Shown: positions 16,843 to 27,568 of the stretch, in pieces | How the letters are laid out: each line of letters opens with the position of its first letter | Numbering within the stretch: position 1 is the stretch's first letter | NCBI GenBank assembly: GCA_001783715.1 | Contig: MFNF01000057.1 | Coordinates: 62,001-126,000 of the forward strand | DNA from: Candidatus Lambdaproteobacteria bacterium RIFOXYD2_FULL_56_26 | GTDB lineage: Bacteria; SAR324; XYD2-FULL-50-16 | Direction: 5' to 3' | DNA length: 64,000 nt | Translations under genes and position numbers: made by a program | The notes under the pieces: generated by a model | What the model was told of the DNA's origin: nothing | Seen by the model: the letters and a program-made list of their open reading frames with translations, nothing else | Databases searched by the model: none

Positions 16843-19062
16843 ATGGATCAGGCGGTCTTAAAAAGAAACAGAAAAGTCGATTATTGGGCCAAAAAGGTGA
16901 TCTCCTTAGGAGGGGTTGCCATCTTGGTTTGTGTGATCGGGATGTTGGTGATGCTGGTGATGCAAACCGCACCGCTGTTTCTTTCTCCTCACAAAAAGGA
17001 GCTGACCGCCTTTGCCCTGCCCAACGGCAACAATACCCCCGAGGCGGTGGCCTTGGGGGTAGATGAATACTTGGAAACCGGGTACTGGATCGACTCAGTT
17101 GGGACGATCCGGTTCCTGGACCTCCAAAGGGCGGTGGAAACCGACCACCAGAAGCTGTTTTCCGGTCTGGGGATAACCAAAATGCGGACCTATGGTCCCA
17201 ACAGTTTCAGCCTGACCTTCGCCGACGGCTCTGCCGGTTTGGTGGAGGTGACCTTTGCTGCCCATTTTGACGAAAACAGCCAAAGGACCATCGAGCACCA
17301 AACCAAGGTGATTCGCCAAGTCCCTGCGGGCAGCTTTTCCCAATTCCCCCTAGAGGTCCTGATCCGTCCCTTGGAGAACAACGGCATGGCGGCGGTCGCC
17401 TTGCTGCCCGGCAATCGGGTCGAGGTGTGGACCGAGGTGGTGGAGGAAAATTTTCTAGGCACCTCCGAGACCCACTCTTTCAAGACCCAGATCCAGACCG
17501 ACCCCAAGGACTTGGTCACCGCCTTGGCCCTAAACAAAAAAGGGGACCGACTTTATTTGGCCACCCAAAACGGCAAGCTGGTGTTGTGGAACCTCAACAA
17601 TCCCGAGGAACCCGCCTTGATCGACATGCGCACCGCCTTTGCCGATGGCCGGGCCTTGACCAGCTTGGCCCTGGTTTATGGAGATGAATCCTTGGCGGTG
17701 GGCGACGAAAAGGGCCAAGTGACTACTTGGTTTATGGCCCCCGAAGCCAGCGGCAGCCCCCAGAAGCGGCTGACCTTGATCCACCGTTTGAGTAGCCACA
17801 AAACCGAGATCCAAAGTCTGGTCCCCAGCTTACGCAACAAAGCGGTGCTTTCCTTGGCCGCCGGCACGGTGACCTTGGATCACATGACCTCCGAACGGGA
17901 GTTGATCCGTTTCTCCGCACCCTCGCCGATCAAACAATTTGCCTTTTCGACCCGGGGCAACGGGCTTTTGGGGCTGGACCAGGCCAACCGGTTGACCTTG
18001 TGGGCCTTTGATGCGCCCCACCCTGAAGGCAGTTGGATGGTTTATTTTGGCAAGGTCCACTACGAGAGCTACAGCGCCCCGGATTACGTCTGGCAATCTT
18101 CCGCCGGTACCGATGACTTTGAACCCAAGTTCAGCTTGGTTCCCCTGATTTTCGGCAGTCTCAAAGGCACCCTGTACGCCATGTTGTTTGCGGTGCCCAT
18201 GGGGATTTTTGGGGCCATTTACACCAACCAGTTTGCCAGCCGCAGGTTCCAAACCTGGGCCAAGCCTGCGGTAGAGATCACCGCCGCCGTTCCCAGCGTG
18301 ATCATCGGTTTTCTGGCCGCCTTGTGGCTGGCCCCGATCTTGGACCGTTGGCTGTTAGGGTTCTTTTTGTTTCTGGTGATTCTTCCCAGTTTAACGCTGT
18401 TGTTCCTGGTGTACTGGGCCCAGGCGAGGACCAATAAAAAATTGCGGTTGATTGAGCAGTCCAAGGAGCTGTACTTGGCCCTGCCGCTGCTGCTCTCGGC
18501 GGTGTTGCTCTCGGCTTGGTTGCAGCCCCAGGTAGAGCTTTGGTTTTTTGGCGGCGACTTCAAACAGTGGCTTTATGCCTACGTGACCAAGGACTACGAC
18601 CAAAGGAACTCGATCGTAATTTCCTTTGCTTTGGGGTTTATGGTGATCCCCTTTATCTTCACCATGACCGACGATGCCCTTTCGAGTGTGCCCGATTCTT
18701 TGCGGGCCGCTTCGGTGGCCTTGGGGGCCAGTCGTTGGCAGACGACCTGGAAGGTCTTGTTGCCTTCGGCCAGTCCGGGGCTCTTTGCCGGGGTGATCTT
18801 GGGTATGGGCCGGGCGATTGGCGAGACGATGGTGGTGCTGATGGCCACCGGCAACACCCCGATCATCGACATAAGTTTGTTCAACGGGATGCGGACCCTC
18901 TCGGCCAACATTGCGGTGGAAATTCCCGAAGCGCCGGTGGACGGTTCCTTGTACCGGGTCTTGTTCCTGTCGGCATTAATTCTGTTTGGGTTTACCTTTT
19001 TGATCAACAGCATTGCCGAGCTTTTCCGGTACTCCTTGAGGAAAAAGTATGCCGAGTTCTGA
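16843..19062 (+). CDS. pstC: phosphate ABC transporter permease PstC, long form with periplasmic propeller-like region
   Basis: A 739-residue inner-membrane permease, more than twice the usual PstC length. After one N-terminal membrane segment (about residues 18-45) comes a roughly 380-residue extracytoplasmic region with WD40-like repeats (LALNKKGDRLYLATQNGKL, LALVYGDESLAVGDEKGQV). The conventional permease with its membrane segments follows from about residue 436. The EAA-type ATPase-contact loop GASRWQTTWKVLLPSASPG is near residue 628. Long PstC forms are known in some proteobacteria. The end overlaps pstA by 14 bases. Confidence 0.92.
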   Translation: MDQAVLKRNRKVDYWAKKVISLGGVAILVCVIGMLVMLVMQTAPLFLSPHKKELTAFALPNGNNTPEAVALGVDEYLETGYWIDSVGTIRFLDLQRAVETDHQKLFSGLGITKMRTYGPNSFSLTFADGSAGLVEVTFAAHFDENSQRTIEHQTKVIRQVPAGSFSQFPLEVLIRPLENNGMAAVALLPGNRVEVWTEVVEENFLGTSETHSFKTQIQTDPKDLVTALALNKKGDRLYLATQNGKLVLWNLNNPEEPALIDMRTAFADGRALTSLALVYGDESLAVGDEKGQVTTWFMAPEASGSPQKRLTLIHRLSSHKTEIQSLVPSLRNKAVLSLAAGTVTLDHMTSERELIRFSAPSPIKQFAFSTRGNGLLGLDQANRLTLWAFDAPHPEGSWMVYFGKVHYESYSAPDYVWQSSAGTDDFEPKFSLVPLIFGSLKGTLYAMLFAVPMGIFGAIYTNQFASRRFQTWAKPAVEITAAVPSVIIGFLAALWLAPILDRWLLGFFLFLVILPSLTLLFLVYWAQARTNKKLRLIEQSKELYLALPLLLSAVLLSAWLQPQVELWFFGGDFKQWLYAYVTKDYDQRNSIVISFALGFMVIPFIFTMTDDALSSVPDSLRAASVALGASRWQTTWKVLLPSASPGLFAGVILGMGRAIGETMVVLMATGNTPIIDISLFNGMRTLSANIAVEIPEAPVDGSLYRVLFLSALILFGFTFLINSIAELFRYSLRKKYAEF

Positions 19063-20668
19063 ATCCGAAAAAGCCTTTGTCCGGGGGGAGGCCAAAAAAT
19101 TCTGGCGGGAAGGGGAGTACAACGTTTGGTTCTCCACCTTGAGCATCGGCGGGATTTTGCTGATGGCCCTGACCCTTTTGGTGGTAGTGACGATCAACGG
19201 TCTGGGGGCCTTCTGGCCGAGCAAGCTGGCCTTGATTAAACTCAAGGAAGGCACCACTTACTTGGGCGAGATCGAGCAGACCTCCCGGCAACCCAACTCG
19301 AAGGAACAGCGGATCCAAGTCAAGATCGGCAACCGGGATTTGTATTCCCTGGACTTCAAGTGGATCAACCTCGACGAGGTGGAATCGATCACCTACCCCG
19401 AAGAGGTGATAGCCTTGGAGCGGGAGGAGTACGGTAATTTTTACGGCTTCCTCAAAGAGGTTCACAGCCCCGATTTGGCGAGTGGGGCCTCTGGGCTGGA
19501 GGCGATTTGGGGGCTGGGGGACCAAGCCAAAACCAATCTGTCCAAGCTCAGTGCCGAACTCCGGGCCCAGGCCGAAGAGATGGAATCGATCCGCCTCCGG
19601 CGGCTGGACTTGGCCTACAAAAACCCCCAAAGCCCCAGGCTGGCCGGGTTGGACAAAACTTTGGCCGAGATGGGCGTGGTTTTTGAGACCCAAGTGAGTG
19701 CCCAAGAACAGGCGGCGGTGGAATCCCAGGCCCATTATGCCCTGTTTGCCGATGCGGGGGGACGGGAAAAGGAAATCCCCTTGGTCAAGATCCACCGGTT
19801 TTATTACCCCAACCAAATGAGCCTGCCTGCCAAGCTGGGCCATTATGCGGTGCGGATTTACGAGCTGTTTTTCACCGAGCCTAGGGAGTCCAACACCGAA
19901 GGCGGCCTGTTCCCGGCCATTGTGGGCACCGTGATCCTGGTGTTTACCATGAGTTTCGTTTCCTTCCCCTTGGGGGTGGTGGCGGCGGTTTACATGCGGG
20001 AATATGCCCGAAAGGGCGTAATGGTCCAAGCGGTCCGGGTGGCGGTCAACAATCTGGCGGGGATCCCTTCGATCGTATGGGGGATCTTCGGGCTGGCCTT
20101 TTTTATCTACTTTGTCGGCGGCGGGATTGATGCCTTCTTTTTCCCCGAACGCCTGCCGACCCCGACCTTCGGGACCGGCGGGGTGCTTTGGGCCAGCTCC
20201 ACCTTGGGTCTTTTGACCGTGCCGGTGGTGATCGTGGCCACCGAAGAGGCTCTGGGCTCGGTCCCTTCGGAGATCCGCCACGGCTCCTTGGCCCTGGGGG
20301 CAACCCAGTTCCAAACCTTGATGCGGGTGGTCTTGCCCATGTCCAGCCCTCGGATCATGACCGGCTTTATCCTGGCCATGAGTCGGGCGGCCGGGGAAGT
20401 GGCCCCCCTGATGATCACCGGGGTGGTCAAGCTGGCCCCCTCTCTGCCCATTGACCTTCATGCGCCCTTTTTTCACCTGGAGCGAAAATTTATGCACCTG
20501 GGGTTTCACATCTACGATGTGGGCTTCCAGTCTCCGAACGTCGAAGCGGCAAAACCGATGGTCTTTGTGACCACGTTGCTGCTGTTGGGAGTGGTGCTTT
20601 TGATGACTTCCTTTTCCATTTTCCTACGCAATCGGATGAAAAAGCGTTTCACCGGAAGAACCTTCTGA
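19049..20668 (+). CDS. pstA: phosphate ABC transporter permease PstA, long form
   Basis: A 539-residue permease, longer than the usual 280-300 residues. One membrane segment lies at about residues 28-52. A charged periplasmic region of about 220 residues follows (including coiled-coil-like [18 protein letters not shown]), then the PstA core from about residue 280. The EAA-type loop is [19 protein letters not shown] near residue 414. It overlaps pstC by 14 bases and ends 4 bases before pstB. Matching insertions in PstC and PstA suggest that the two periplasmic regions act together. Confidence 0.92.
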   Translation: MPSSESEKAFVRGEAKKFWREGEYNVWFSTLSIGGILLMALTLLVVVTINGLGAFWPSKLALIKLKEGTTYLGEIEQTSRQPNSKEQRIQVKIGNRDLYSLDFKWINLDEVESITYPEEVIALEREEYGNFYGFLKEVHSPDLASGASGLEAIWGLGDQAKTNLSKLSAELRAQAEEMESIRLRRLDLAYKNPQSPRLAGLDKTLAEMGVVFETQVSAQEQAAVESQAHYALFADAGGREKEIPLVKIHRFYYPNQMSLPAKLGHYAVRIYELFFTEPRESNTEGGLFPAIVGTVILVFTMSFVSFPLGVVAAVYMREYARKGVMVQAVRVAVNNLAGIPSIVWGIFGLAFFIYFVGGGIDAFFFPERLPTPTFGTGGVLWASSTLGLLTVPVVIVATEEALGSVPSEIRHGSLALGATQFQTLMRVVLPMSSPRIMTGFILAMSRAAGEVAPLMITGVVKLAPSLPIDLHAPFFHLERKFMHLGFHIYDVGFQSPNVEAAKPMVFVTTLLLLGVVLLMTSFSIFLRNRMKKRFTGRTF

Positions 20669-20672
20669 GACC

Positions 20673-21452
<780 letters not shown>

Positions 21453-21463
21453 ACAGGAAAGCC

Positions 21464-22147
21464 ATGACCATCCATCTACAAAAGGAAATTGAAAAACTGA
21501 AGACCATGATCCTCTCGATGAGTGCGAGGGTGGAGAAAAACTTCCACGACATCGCCGAAGCGGTGGTGAAGGTGGACGTGGAGACCGCCCAACGGATCAT
21601 CCGGGAGGAAAAGGAGATCAACTCCATCGAGCTTGAGGTCGAAGAGGAATGCCTCAAGTGCTTGGCCTTGTACCAACCGGTGGCGGTTGACCTGCGGCTG
21701 ATCGTGGCGATTTTGAAAATCAACAACGAGCTGGAGCGGATCAACGACTTTTCGGTCAACGCCGCCGAGCGGGTGTTGGACCTTTCGGGTCTAGCCATGG
21801 AAAGTAGCCCCTTCGACATCCGAGGCATGGCCGACAAGGTAGGCCGGATGTTGTCGATGAGCTTGGATGCCTTGATCAACATGGACCCCCAAATGGCTGT
21901 GGAGGTTTGCAACCTGGATGACCAAGTGGACGAAATCAACAAAACCATCTTCCAGCAGGTGATTGCCCAGCTCAAGGCAGGCTCCCCACAGGTGGAAATG
22001 CTGCTGCTGTTTTCTTCCATCTCCCGGTACCTGGAGCGGATCGCCGACTTGGCCAGCAACATTGCCGAGGATGTGGTCTATTTGGTGGAAGGAGAGATTG
22101 TGCGGCACCAAAACCTGGAAGGCTACGACTTCCACAAGGGCCGGTAG
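21464..22147 (+). CDS. phoU: phosphate transport system regulatory protein PhoU
   Basis: A 227-residue helical protein made of two PhoU repeats. The metal-binding E/DxxxD-type segments appear as NELERINDFSVNAAER (about residues 87-102) and SRYLERIADLASNIAEDV (about 186-203). PhoU links PstSCAB transport state to repression of the phosphate two-component system. As the last gene of pstSCAB-phoU, its position is canonical. No phoB/phoR pair is in the window. Confidence 0.95.
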   Translation: MTIHLQKEIEKLKTMILSMSARVEKNFHDIAEAVVKVDVETAQRIIREEKEINSIELEVEEECLKCLALYQPVAVDLRLIVAILKINNELERINDFSVNAAERVLDLSGLAMESSPFDIRGMADKVGRMLSMSLDALINMDPQMAVEVCNLDDQVDEINKTIFQQVIAQLKAGSPQVEMLLLFSSISRYLERIADLASNIAEDVVYLVEGEIVRHQNLEGYDFHKGR

Positions 22148-22198
22148 GTTTGGTGGCCTAGGGTCGAGGCGGCCAAGCCGTCACCGACCTGGAGCCAT

Positions 22199-23221
22199 TC
22201 AAAAGGCTTTGCCCAGGCTCAGCCGGGTCAGCTTGCCTTCGAGGCTCCGGTCGGCCTCGGAGATGTCCATGCTGTAGATCTGGTTTTGTATCTCATAGGT
22301 GAAGGTGAACCCTTCGGGGTACAGCCAACTGGCCCGCAGGCTGGAAATCTGGGTGCTCCGGGCCACCACTCCTTGGCTGACAATCGCCGGTAGGCTGGTC
22401 AGTTTGTTCTCTACCCCAAAGACAATCTGGTTGGCTTGCAATTCCAGTTGGGTCTGGCTGATCGCTTCCGAAGCATGGTAAACATAGGAGCCGGTGGCGC
22501 TGTCGGTGACTTTGGCGTAATCGGAGCTGCCCCTGTCCACTTCGGCCCGGATCCTCCAGGTGTCTCCAAATTCAATTCCAACCCCACCCATCTGCCGATT
22601 CCAGGAAAAGGGAGCAAACCCGGAGTGGGATTCCTTGACCGTTTCCAGACCCAGCCCGGCGTACAGGTGCCCCAAGATTTGTAGCCCCAGGGAGGCTCCC
22701 TGGATGTTCCGGGTTACCGTGGCGGTATCGGTTTGTTTGAGTTGGTCGTTTCCGTACCTGGCACCCATCGAAAGAGGCCCCAGCAGAATCGCCAAGTCCA
22801 GCCGCCCTTCGTTGTATTCCTGCCCCCGAGTGGCTCCGGCGCTCAAGCCCCCGCAGTTGAAGATTCCGTCCAATTGGCCGCAAAAGGAACCGCCGCTGAT
22901 CCAATAGAGGCTGGATTTTTTGGACAAGCTGTGGGCCTTGAGGTAAAAGGGACCCAAGGCGAGGCCCAAAAAAGCCCCTTGGCCTTTGGTGGACCAATTG
23001 ATCTGGTCGTCCCCGGCGTTACCGCCGCCGTTGTACCGGATCAGGCCCACATTTCCGGTTTGTTTGGGGTCCGGGTCGCCGCTTTTGTCGAGCAGGCTGA
23101 ACCCGGCGGCCGCCGAGATTTCCAGAGGGACCGAAGGGTCCAAAGGGGCCAGGGCAGTTTGGGCGAACAGGGGGCTGAGGGGAAGACAGATTCCCAAAAG
23201 GAATAACAAGGGGGAGCGCAT
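22199..23221 (-). CDS. probable outer-membrane beta-barrel protein, unknown function
   Basis: A 340-residue protein with a signal peptide (LLFLLGICLPLSPLFAQ). The mature part has many alternating polar/hydrophobic, Gly- and aromatic-rich strands (GSYVYHASEAISQTQLELQ, LRASWLYPEGFTFTYEI) and ends in Phe, as outer-membrane barrels usually do. Two cysteines (SFCGQLDGIFNCGG, about 112 and 121) could form a disulphide in a loop. I cannot assign a family. It is convergent with phoU and follows the FliG-like gene on the same strand after a gap of about 140 bases. Confidence 0.65.
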   Translation of the reverse strand: MRSPLLFLLGICLPLSPLFAQTALAPLDPSVPLEISAAAGFSLLDKSGDPDPKQTGNVGLIRYNGGGNAGDDQINWSTKGQGAFLGLALGPFYLKAHSLSKKSSLYWISGGSFCGQLDGIFNCGGLSAGATRGQEYNEGRLDLAILLGPLSMGARYGNDQLKQTDTATVTRNIQGASLGLQILGHLYAGLGLETVKESHSGFAPFSWNRQMGGVGIEFGDTWRIRAEVDRGSSDYAKVTDSATGSYVYHASEAISQTQLELQANQIVFGVENKLTSLPAIVSQGVVARSTQISSLRASWLYPEGFTFTYEIQNQIYSMDISEADRSLEGKLTRLSLGKAF

Positions 23222-23358
23222 GGCCCTCCAAAAAGAATGATCTTAAAAGGTCTTTCTAGTACTATGCAAAGAAAATGCTCAAGTCCGGGGTCGGTCACAC
23301 AACCAAGTTGGAATAAAAAGATTTTACAAGTTTGGGCCACCCTTGGGGGAAGGGCGAA

Positions 23359-25152
23359 TTACTTCAGGTCCACCAACGCCTGGGCCAGGAGGGCACGGGC
23401 CTTGTGTCGCTGCCGCTGTTCCGGTTCGGGGCCCCGGAGTCCCTTGATCAGGGAGGAACGGGGTTCTTTGGAGATGCTCAACAGGATCGGCTCTTGGAGC
23501 GCTTTGTCGAGCCCCCAGAGCCCCTGGGCTAAAAGCTTGGGGTCGATGGGCCGCAACAGGGCGCTGAGCCTTGCCAGGTCGGTCTGGGGCAGCTGTACCA
23601 AGGCGGCAAAGGCAGCCCGGGCGGTTTGGCCCAGTTTGGAATCCTTTTCCTCCAGCTGGGCCAAAAAGGCCTCCCGGTCCAAGGGAGAGAGAGGCTCCAG
23701 CTGGTCCAGCAGTTCGCCCAAAAGGGTGGGGTCCACCACAGCCCGTTCTTTTTTCAGCCGCCGTTCCAACCCTTGGGCGATTTGGTGGAGCAGTTCCTGG
23801 GTGATCTGCCGGGTCTTTTGTTGTTCCTGGCTCAAGCCCAACGGGTCCTTGAGTCGTTTGGCCAGACCGGCCCCATCACCGGGCCATTGGCGGAGTACCA
23901 AGGCTTGGATCATCGGGTTCTCCCCGGCGATCAGACGGTAGATTTCGGTTTCCGAACAGTCCAAAAGGAAGGACAAGGCCGCCGCTTCGTCTTTTTTGCT
24001 GGCCCTCGGCGGTGCCGGTGGGGCGGGAGGCTGGGGAGCCGCCGGGCTGGGCTGGGAGGCCGCCGCTTCTTGTTTCAGTTCCTTGAGCTTTTTGAGGAAA
24101 AACCCTTGGTGCAGTTCCATCAGGAGCTGGCCTTCCTCTTCGGCAGTAAAGCTTTGCCCCTGAGCTTCGGCCAGCAATTCCCGGAACCGCTTGGGGCCCA
24201 GGGCACCGGCAAAGGCGGCTTCGCTACGTTGGGGGCCAAACAGGCCCATCAGCTTGACCAGCCCACGGGGACCCCGGTCCAAGGCCAACTGGCGGGCCCA
24301 GTCCGGCTGGACCTTGAGCAGTTCGCAGAGGTCGGTTTTGATGGATTCCTGGTCTTGCCCCTGTCCTTTGGTTTCCTTGAACAGTCCCTTAAATTCCTTC
24401 AGTTCCGTAAAGTCCAGCTCCCCGTCCACCGGGATCTGGTTGAGCTTCTCCAGGTTTTTGGCCGGATCTTTGGATTTTTTCCCCAAGAGCCAAGCCAGAA
24501 TCAAGCCGCCCAAGCCGAGCACCGCCAGGACCCAGATCCACCCCACCGCTCCCTTGACCTGGGCCCGGCCCTCTTGGCCCTGGATCAGGTCCGGCGAACC
24601 GGGGGCAGGTTCGGGTGAGGGCAGAACCACTGCAGTTTGGGGAACCTCAGCGGGTTGTTCCAGGTCGCCGGTGGCATCGGTACCGAGGGTTGGGGTTTGG
24701 GTCGTAGGTTCTGGGGTCGGCGGCAAGGCCGCTGGGGCACCGGGGGCAACCAGTTGCAGCCATTCCCCTTGGGGGGGCTGGCCCAAGACCTGGGCCAGGG
24801 TGCCACGGAGTTCCGCCTCTTGGGGCACCGTCAGCGGGCTGAGGGTTAAGGTCAGTTTGAGGCCCACCGTCTGGAAACCTTGGGCACCCAACTGCCCGGC
24901 CAAGCTGGGGGTCACCCGGCCATCCTTGAGTTTGACCGCCCCTTTGGTGAAGGTTTTGCCTGGGGGCTTAAACTGCCCTTGTGCGGTCAGCTCCAGTTGG
25001 GGAGGGGTTTGGGGCTCCAGGTGCAGTTTTTTTAAGGCCCCCAAGGTAACCTTGAGCAGCCTTTCCCGTTCCAAGGTCGGCGAGGAATAGGGAGCAGCCC
25101 AAACCCACAGGGGCCAGAGGCAGGCCAAGAGACAAAGAGCCTTCAAACGCAT
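23359..25152 (-). CDS. membrane-anchored protein with FliG-like C-terminal domain
   Basis: A 597-residue protein in four parts: signal peptide (1-19); an extracytoplasmic region (20-200) ending in a Pro/Thr-rich stretch; one membrane helix at about 203-224 (WIWVLAVLGLGGLILAWLLG); and a cytoplasmic part that, after a Pro/Ala linker near 375-390, resembles FliG middle and C-terminal domains. ENPMIQALVLRQWP matches the EHPQT(I/L)ALIL region, and LLDQLEPLSPLDREAFLAQL, LRPIDPKLLAQGLWGLDK and ILLSISKEPRSSLIKGL follow in FliG order. FliG itself is soluble and has no signal peptide, so this is an unusual arrangement. No flagellar gene is nearby. The FliG relation is by eye; the function is unknown. 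Confidence 0.7.
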   Translation of the reverse strand: MRLKALCLLACLWPLWVWAAPYSSPTLERERLLKVTLGALKKLHLEPQTPPQLELTAQGQFKPPGKTFTKGAVKLKDGRVTPSLAGQLGAQGFQTVGLKLTLTLSPLTVPQEAELRGTLAQVLGQPPQGEWLQLVAPGAPAALPPTPEPTTQTPTLGTDATGDLEQPAEVPQTAVVLPSPEPAPGSPDLIQGQEGRAQVKGAVGWIWVLAVLGLGGLILAWLLGKKSKDPAKNLEKLNQIPVDGELDFTELKEFKGLFKETKGQGQDQESIKTDLCELLKVQPDWARQLALDRGPRGLVKLMGLFGPQRSEAAFAGALGPKRFRELLAEAQGQSFTAEEEGQLLMELHQGFFLKKLKELKQEAAASQPSPAAPQPPAPPAPPRASKKDEAAALSFLLDCSETEIYRLIAGENPMIQALVLRQWPGDGAGLAKRLKDPLGLSQEQQKTRQITQELLHQIAQGLERRLKKERAVVDPTLLGELLDQLEPLSPLDREAFLAQLEEKDSKLGQTARAAFAALVQLPQTDLARLSALLRPIDPKLLAQGLWGLDKALQEPILLSISKEPRSSLIKGLRGPEPEQRQRHKARALLAQALVDLK

Positions 25153-25407
25153 GAATCCTTACCAAGAGCTAGAGAATTTGGGGCAGTATAGGTAAATTTC
25201 CCGCTTCGGGAAAGGGCAAAAAAGGGGAACGGATACGGATTGTTACAATTGTTTACCAGCCGTTGAAGATCGGCCCTGGGATTTGCCCTAAATTGGGTCA
25301 AAAGAGCGAACCAAGTCAGGACGGGCTTGCCAAAGGGCCACCAACCCGCCAAAATAAAACCGTTCGAGTGTTCGATAGAAAACTCTAACCTATTGACGGT
25401 AAAAGGG

Positions 25408-26019
25408 ATGAATGATTTAAGGCGGATCAAGGGAGACCGGACCAAAAAGAAGATCATGTCTGCGGCCACCAAACTGATGGATGACAAAGGGATCAAGGGC
25501 TTGAGTACCCGAAACATCGCCCGAGGGGCCGGGCTGAGTCAGTCGAGCCTGTATCACCACTTTGAGGACCTGGATGCTATTTTGTTTGAGGTGATGGTCC
25601 AAAAGATCCGCAAGATGCTCTCCCTTTCCGCCCAACCCCATTGCAACTCCTTGCCCGGCTACTTTGAGGCGCTGTTTTTGCGGCTCCAGGAAACCTTGGA
25701 GCAGGACCATGCCGCCAAGGGGTACTTTACCATCTTTGAACGGGCGATGTTTGACCCCCAGTTTCACAGCCGGTTGATCAAACTTTCCGAAGCGATCCAA
25801 GCGGAATTTCTCGACCAGATTGAGGAGATTTTGGGCAAAAAGGTGGAACGAAGCACCTTGGAGTTGATCGGTTTTTCCATGTCCATCCTGCGGGAAGGAT
25901 ACCTAGCTTACATGCACATGCACAAAGGGCAGTCCCCTTATGAAAATCCAGTGGCACTGGCTCGGACCCTTTTTACCAAAATGGGCGTTTGGATGGAGAC
26001 TTTAACGAATGAAGCTTAA
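25408..26019 (+). CDS. TetR-family transcriptional regulator
   Basis: A 203-residue regulator. The N-terminal helix-turn-helix is typical of TetR: GIKGLSTRNIARGAGLSQSSLYHHFEDLDAILFEVM at about residues 31-66 (given only as positions and family pattern: GxSTRxIAxxAGxSxSxLYxHFxxxxxL). The C-terminal half is the variable ligand/dimer domain. I chose ATG 25408 because the next start upstream (25327) adds an unconserved leader. Its 3' end overlaps the downstream outer-membrane efflux gene by 11 bases, so it is co-transcribed with and probably autoregulates the efflux operon. Confidence 0.9.
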   Translation: MNDLRRIKGDRTKKKIMSAATKLMDDKGIKGLSTRNIARGAGLSQSSLYHHFEDLDAILFEVMVQKIRKMLSLSAQPHCNSLPGYFEALFLRLQETLEQDHAAKGYFTIFERAMFDPQFHSRLIKLSEAIQAEFLDQIEEILGKKVERSTLELIGFSMSILREGYLAYMHMHKGQSPYENPVALARTLFTKMGVWMETLTNEA

Positions 26020-27568
26020 AGTTTGGGCCTTGGGCCTTGCCTTGTTGGGCTTTGTGCCTTCGCTGTCTGCCCAAGGCAAGTTGGACCCGGAGATCCTCAA
26101 GGAACTGCAAGTGGTCCACAAGGACGGCAAGGATGTCTTTTTGGTCAGCCTCCGTTCCATCCTCAAACTGGCCGCCCAACGGGCACCCCAATTGGAGGTG
26201 ATCCAAAACTCGGTCTCCGCCGCCAGGGGCAACTCCGAAGCGGCCTTGGAGATGGAGCCGATCCAATGGACCAACAAGGTGACCCAAAGCCGCTCGGTCA
26301 GCAACTACAGCTTCCCGACCGGCGGCAGTTCCGCCACTTACCTGACCCTGTTGGGGACCAACCAGGAAGTGGTCAGCAGCGGGCTCAAACAAAAAACCAA
26401 ATTGGGGATCAGCTACGGCCTGACCTACCAAAAGACCACCTCCCTGCCCCAGTTGGCGACCATCGCCAGCGCCGGGGAGGCGGTGGGCACCTACACCGAT
26501 CTGGTGGACAAGGTGCAGGCTGATGCCTTGATTGCCGAGGTGAACATCCCCCTGTTCCAGGACTTTGGGGAGGTCAACGAGGTAGTTGGGCAGAAGGCGG
26601 AAATCGCTTACCAGACCACCTTTTGGCAAGGGAAAAAACAACGGGAACAACTGCTCGGGCAGGTGGCTTCGGTCTATTGGGATTTGGTGCTGGTCCATGA
26701 AAATCTGGTGGCTTTGCAACATGCCTTGGATCTGGCCCAGTCGTTCCACAAGGAAAACCTGACCCGCTTTGAATTGGGCGCTTTGGACCCCACCGAGGTG
26801 AAGCTTTCGGAGACCCAACTGGTGTTGGCCAAAAAAAATCTTTTTTCCGAACAGGTCCGAAAAAAGGAGATCGAAGACCAGATTCGGCTGGTCTTGGGGC
26901 TGACCGAGTTGGTGGTGGAGTATGAGCCGACCGAAAAGCTGGAGCCCAAGCCGGTGGCCAAGGACCCGGCGGCGATGCTGGAAAAGGCGCTGGCCGCCGA
27001 TGCGGACTTGGCTCTGCTCAAAGAACAGATTCGGGCCAACCGGCTGGACCTGATTTCCGCCCAAAACGGAACCGCCACCAACCTGGACTTGAATCTGCAA
27101 TACCAGCTCAACAGTTTCTCCCTGGCCCAAAGCCCCAGCCGCTCCGGTTTCTCGGACCCCGGGCTGGCCGGTTATCAGGTGGGGCTGACCTGGAGCGTTC
27201 CCTTGTTTGACCGGCGGCCCCAGGAAAAGTTGGGCCAAGCCCAGCTGGAACAAGAATCGCTTCGGCTGGAATACCAAAACGCCAAGGACCAACTGGAACT
27301 GGCCCTTACAAAAACCTTAAGAAACCTGGAGTTGGCCAAACAGTCCATCGACCTCAGTCGGCAGGGACAAGAACTCAACCGGCAGCTGCTCGAAAAGGAG
27401 CGGTTGCGGTTCAAGTTGGGCCAGACCACTACCTACCGGGTGGGGCAGGTGCAACAGGACCTTTTGAACGCCGAACTCTCCTTCACTGCCGCCAAGGTTG
27501 CCTACGAAAAAACCTATCTGGCCTTGCTGTTTTTAACCGATGAATTTGATTCTACCTATGGACTTTAA
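26009..27568 (+). CDS. TolC-family outer-membrane efflux protein
   Basis: A 519-residue protein with a signal peptide (LGLALLGFVPSLSAQ). Two OEP-type halves rich in long heptad helices, such as RLDLISAQNGTATNLDLNLQ near residue 350 and QLELALTKTLRNLELAKQSI near 430, fit a TolC-type channel-tunnel. It would be the outer-membrane exit for the RND pump. It overlaps the TetR gene by 11 bases upstream and the adaptor gene downstream. Confidence 0.88.
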   Translation: MKLKVWALGLALLGFVPSLSAQGKLDPEILKELQVVHKDGKDVFLVSLRSILKLAAQRAPQLEVIQNSVSAARGNSEAALEMEPIQWTNKVTQSRSVSNYSFPTGGSSATYLTLLGTNQEVVSSGLKQKTKLGISYGLTYQKTTSLPQLATIASAGEAVGTYTDLVDKVQADALIAEVNIPLFQDFGEVNEVVGQKAEIAYQTTFWQGKKQREQLLGQVASVYWDLVLVHENLVALQHALDLAQSFHKENLTRFELGALDPTEVKLSETQLVLAKKNLFSEQVRKKEIEDQIRLVLGLTELVVEYEPTEKLEPKPVAKDPAAMLEKALAADADLALLKEQIRANRLDLISAQNGTATNLDLNLQYQLNSFSLAQSPSRSGFSDPGLAGYQVGLTWSVPLFDRRPQEKLGQAQLEQESLRLEYQNAKDQLELALTKTLRNLELAKQSIDLSRQGQELNRQLLEKERLRFKLGQTTTYRVGQVQQDLLNAELSFTAAKVAYEKTYLALLFLTDEFDSTYGL

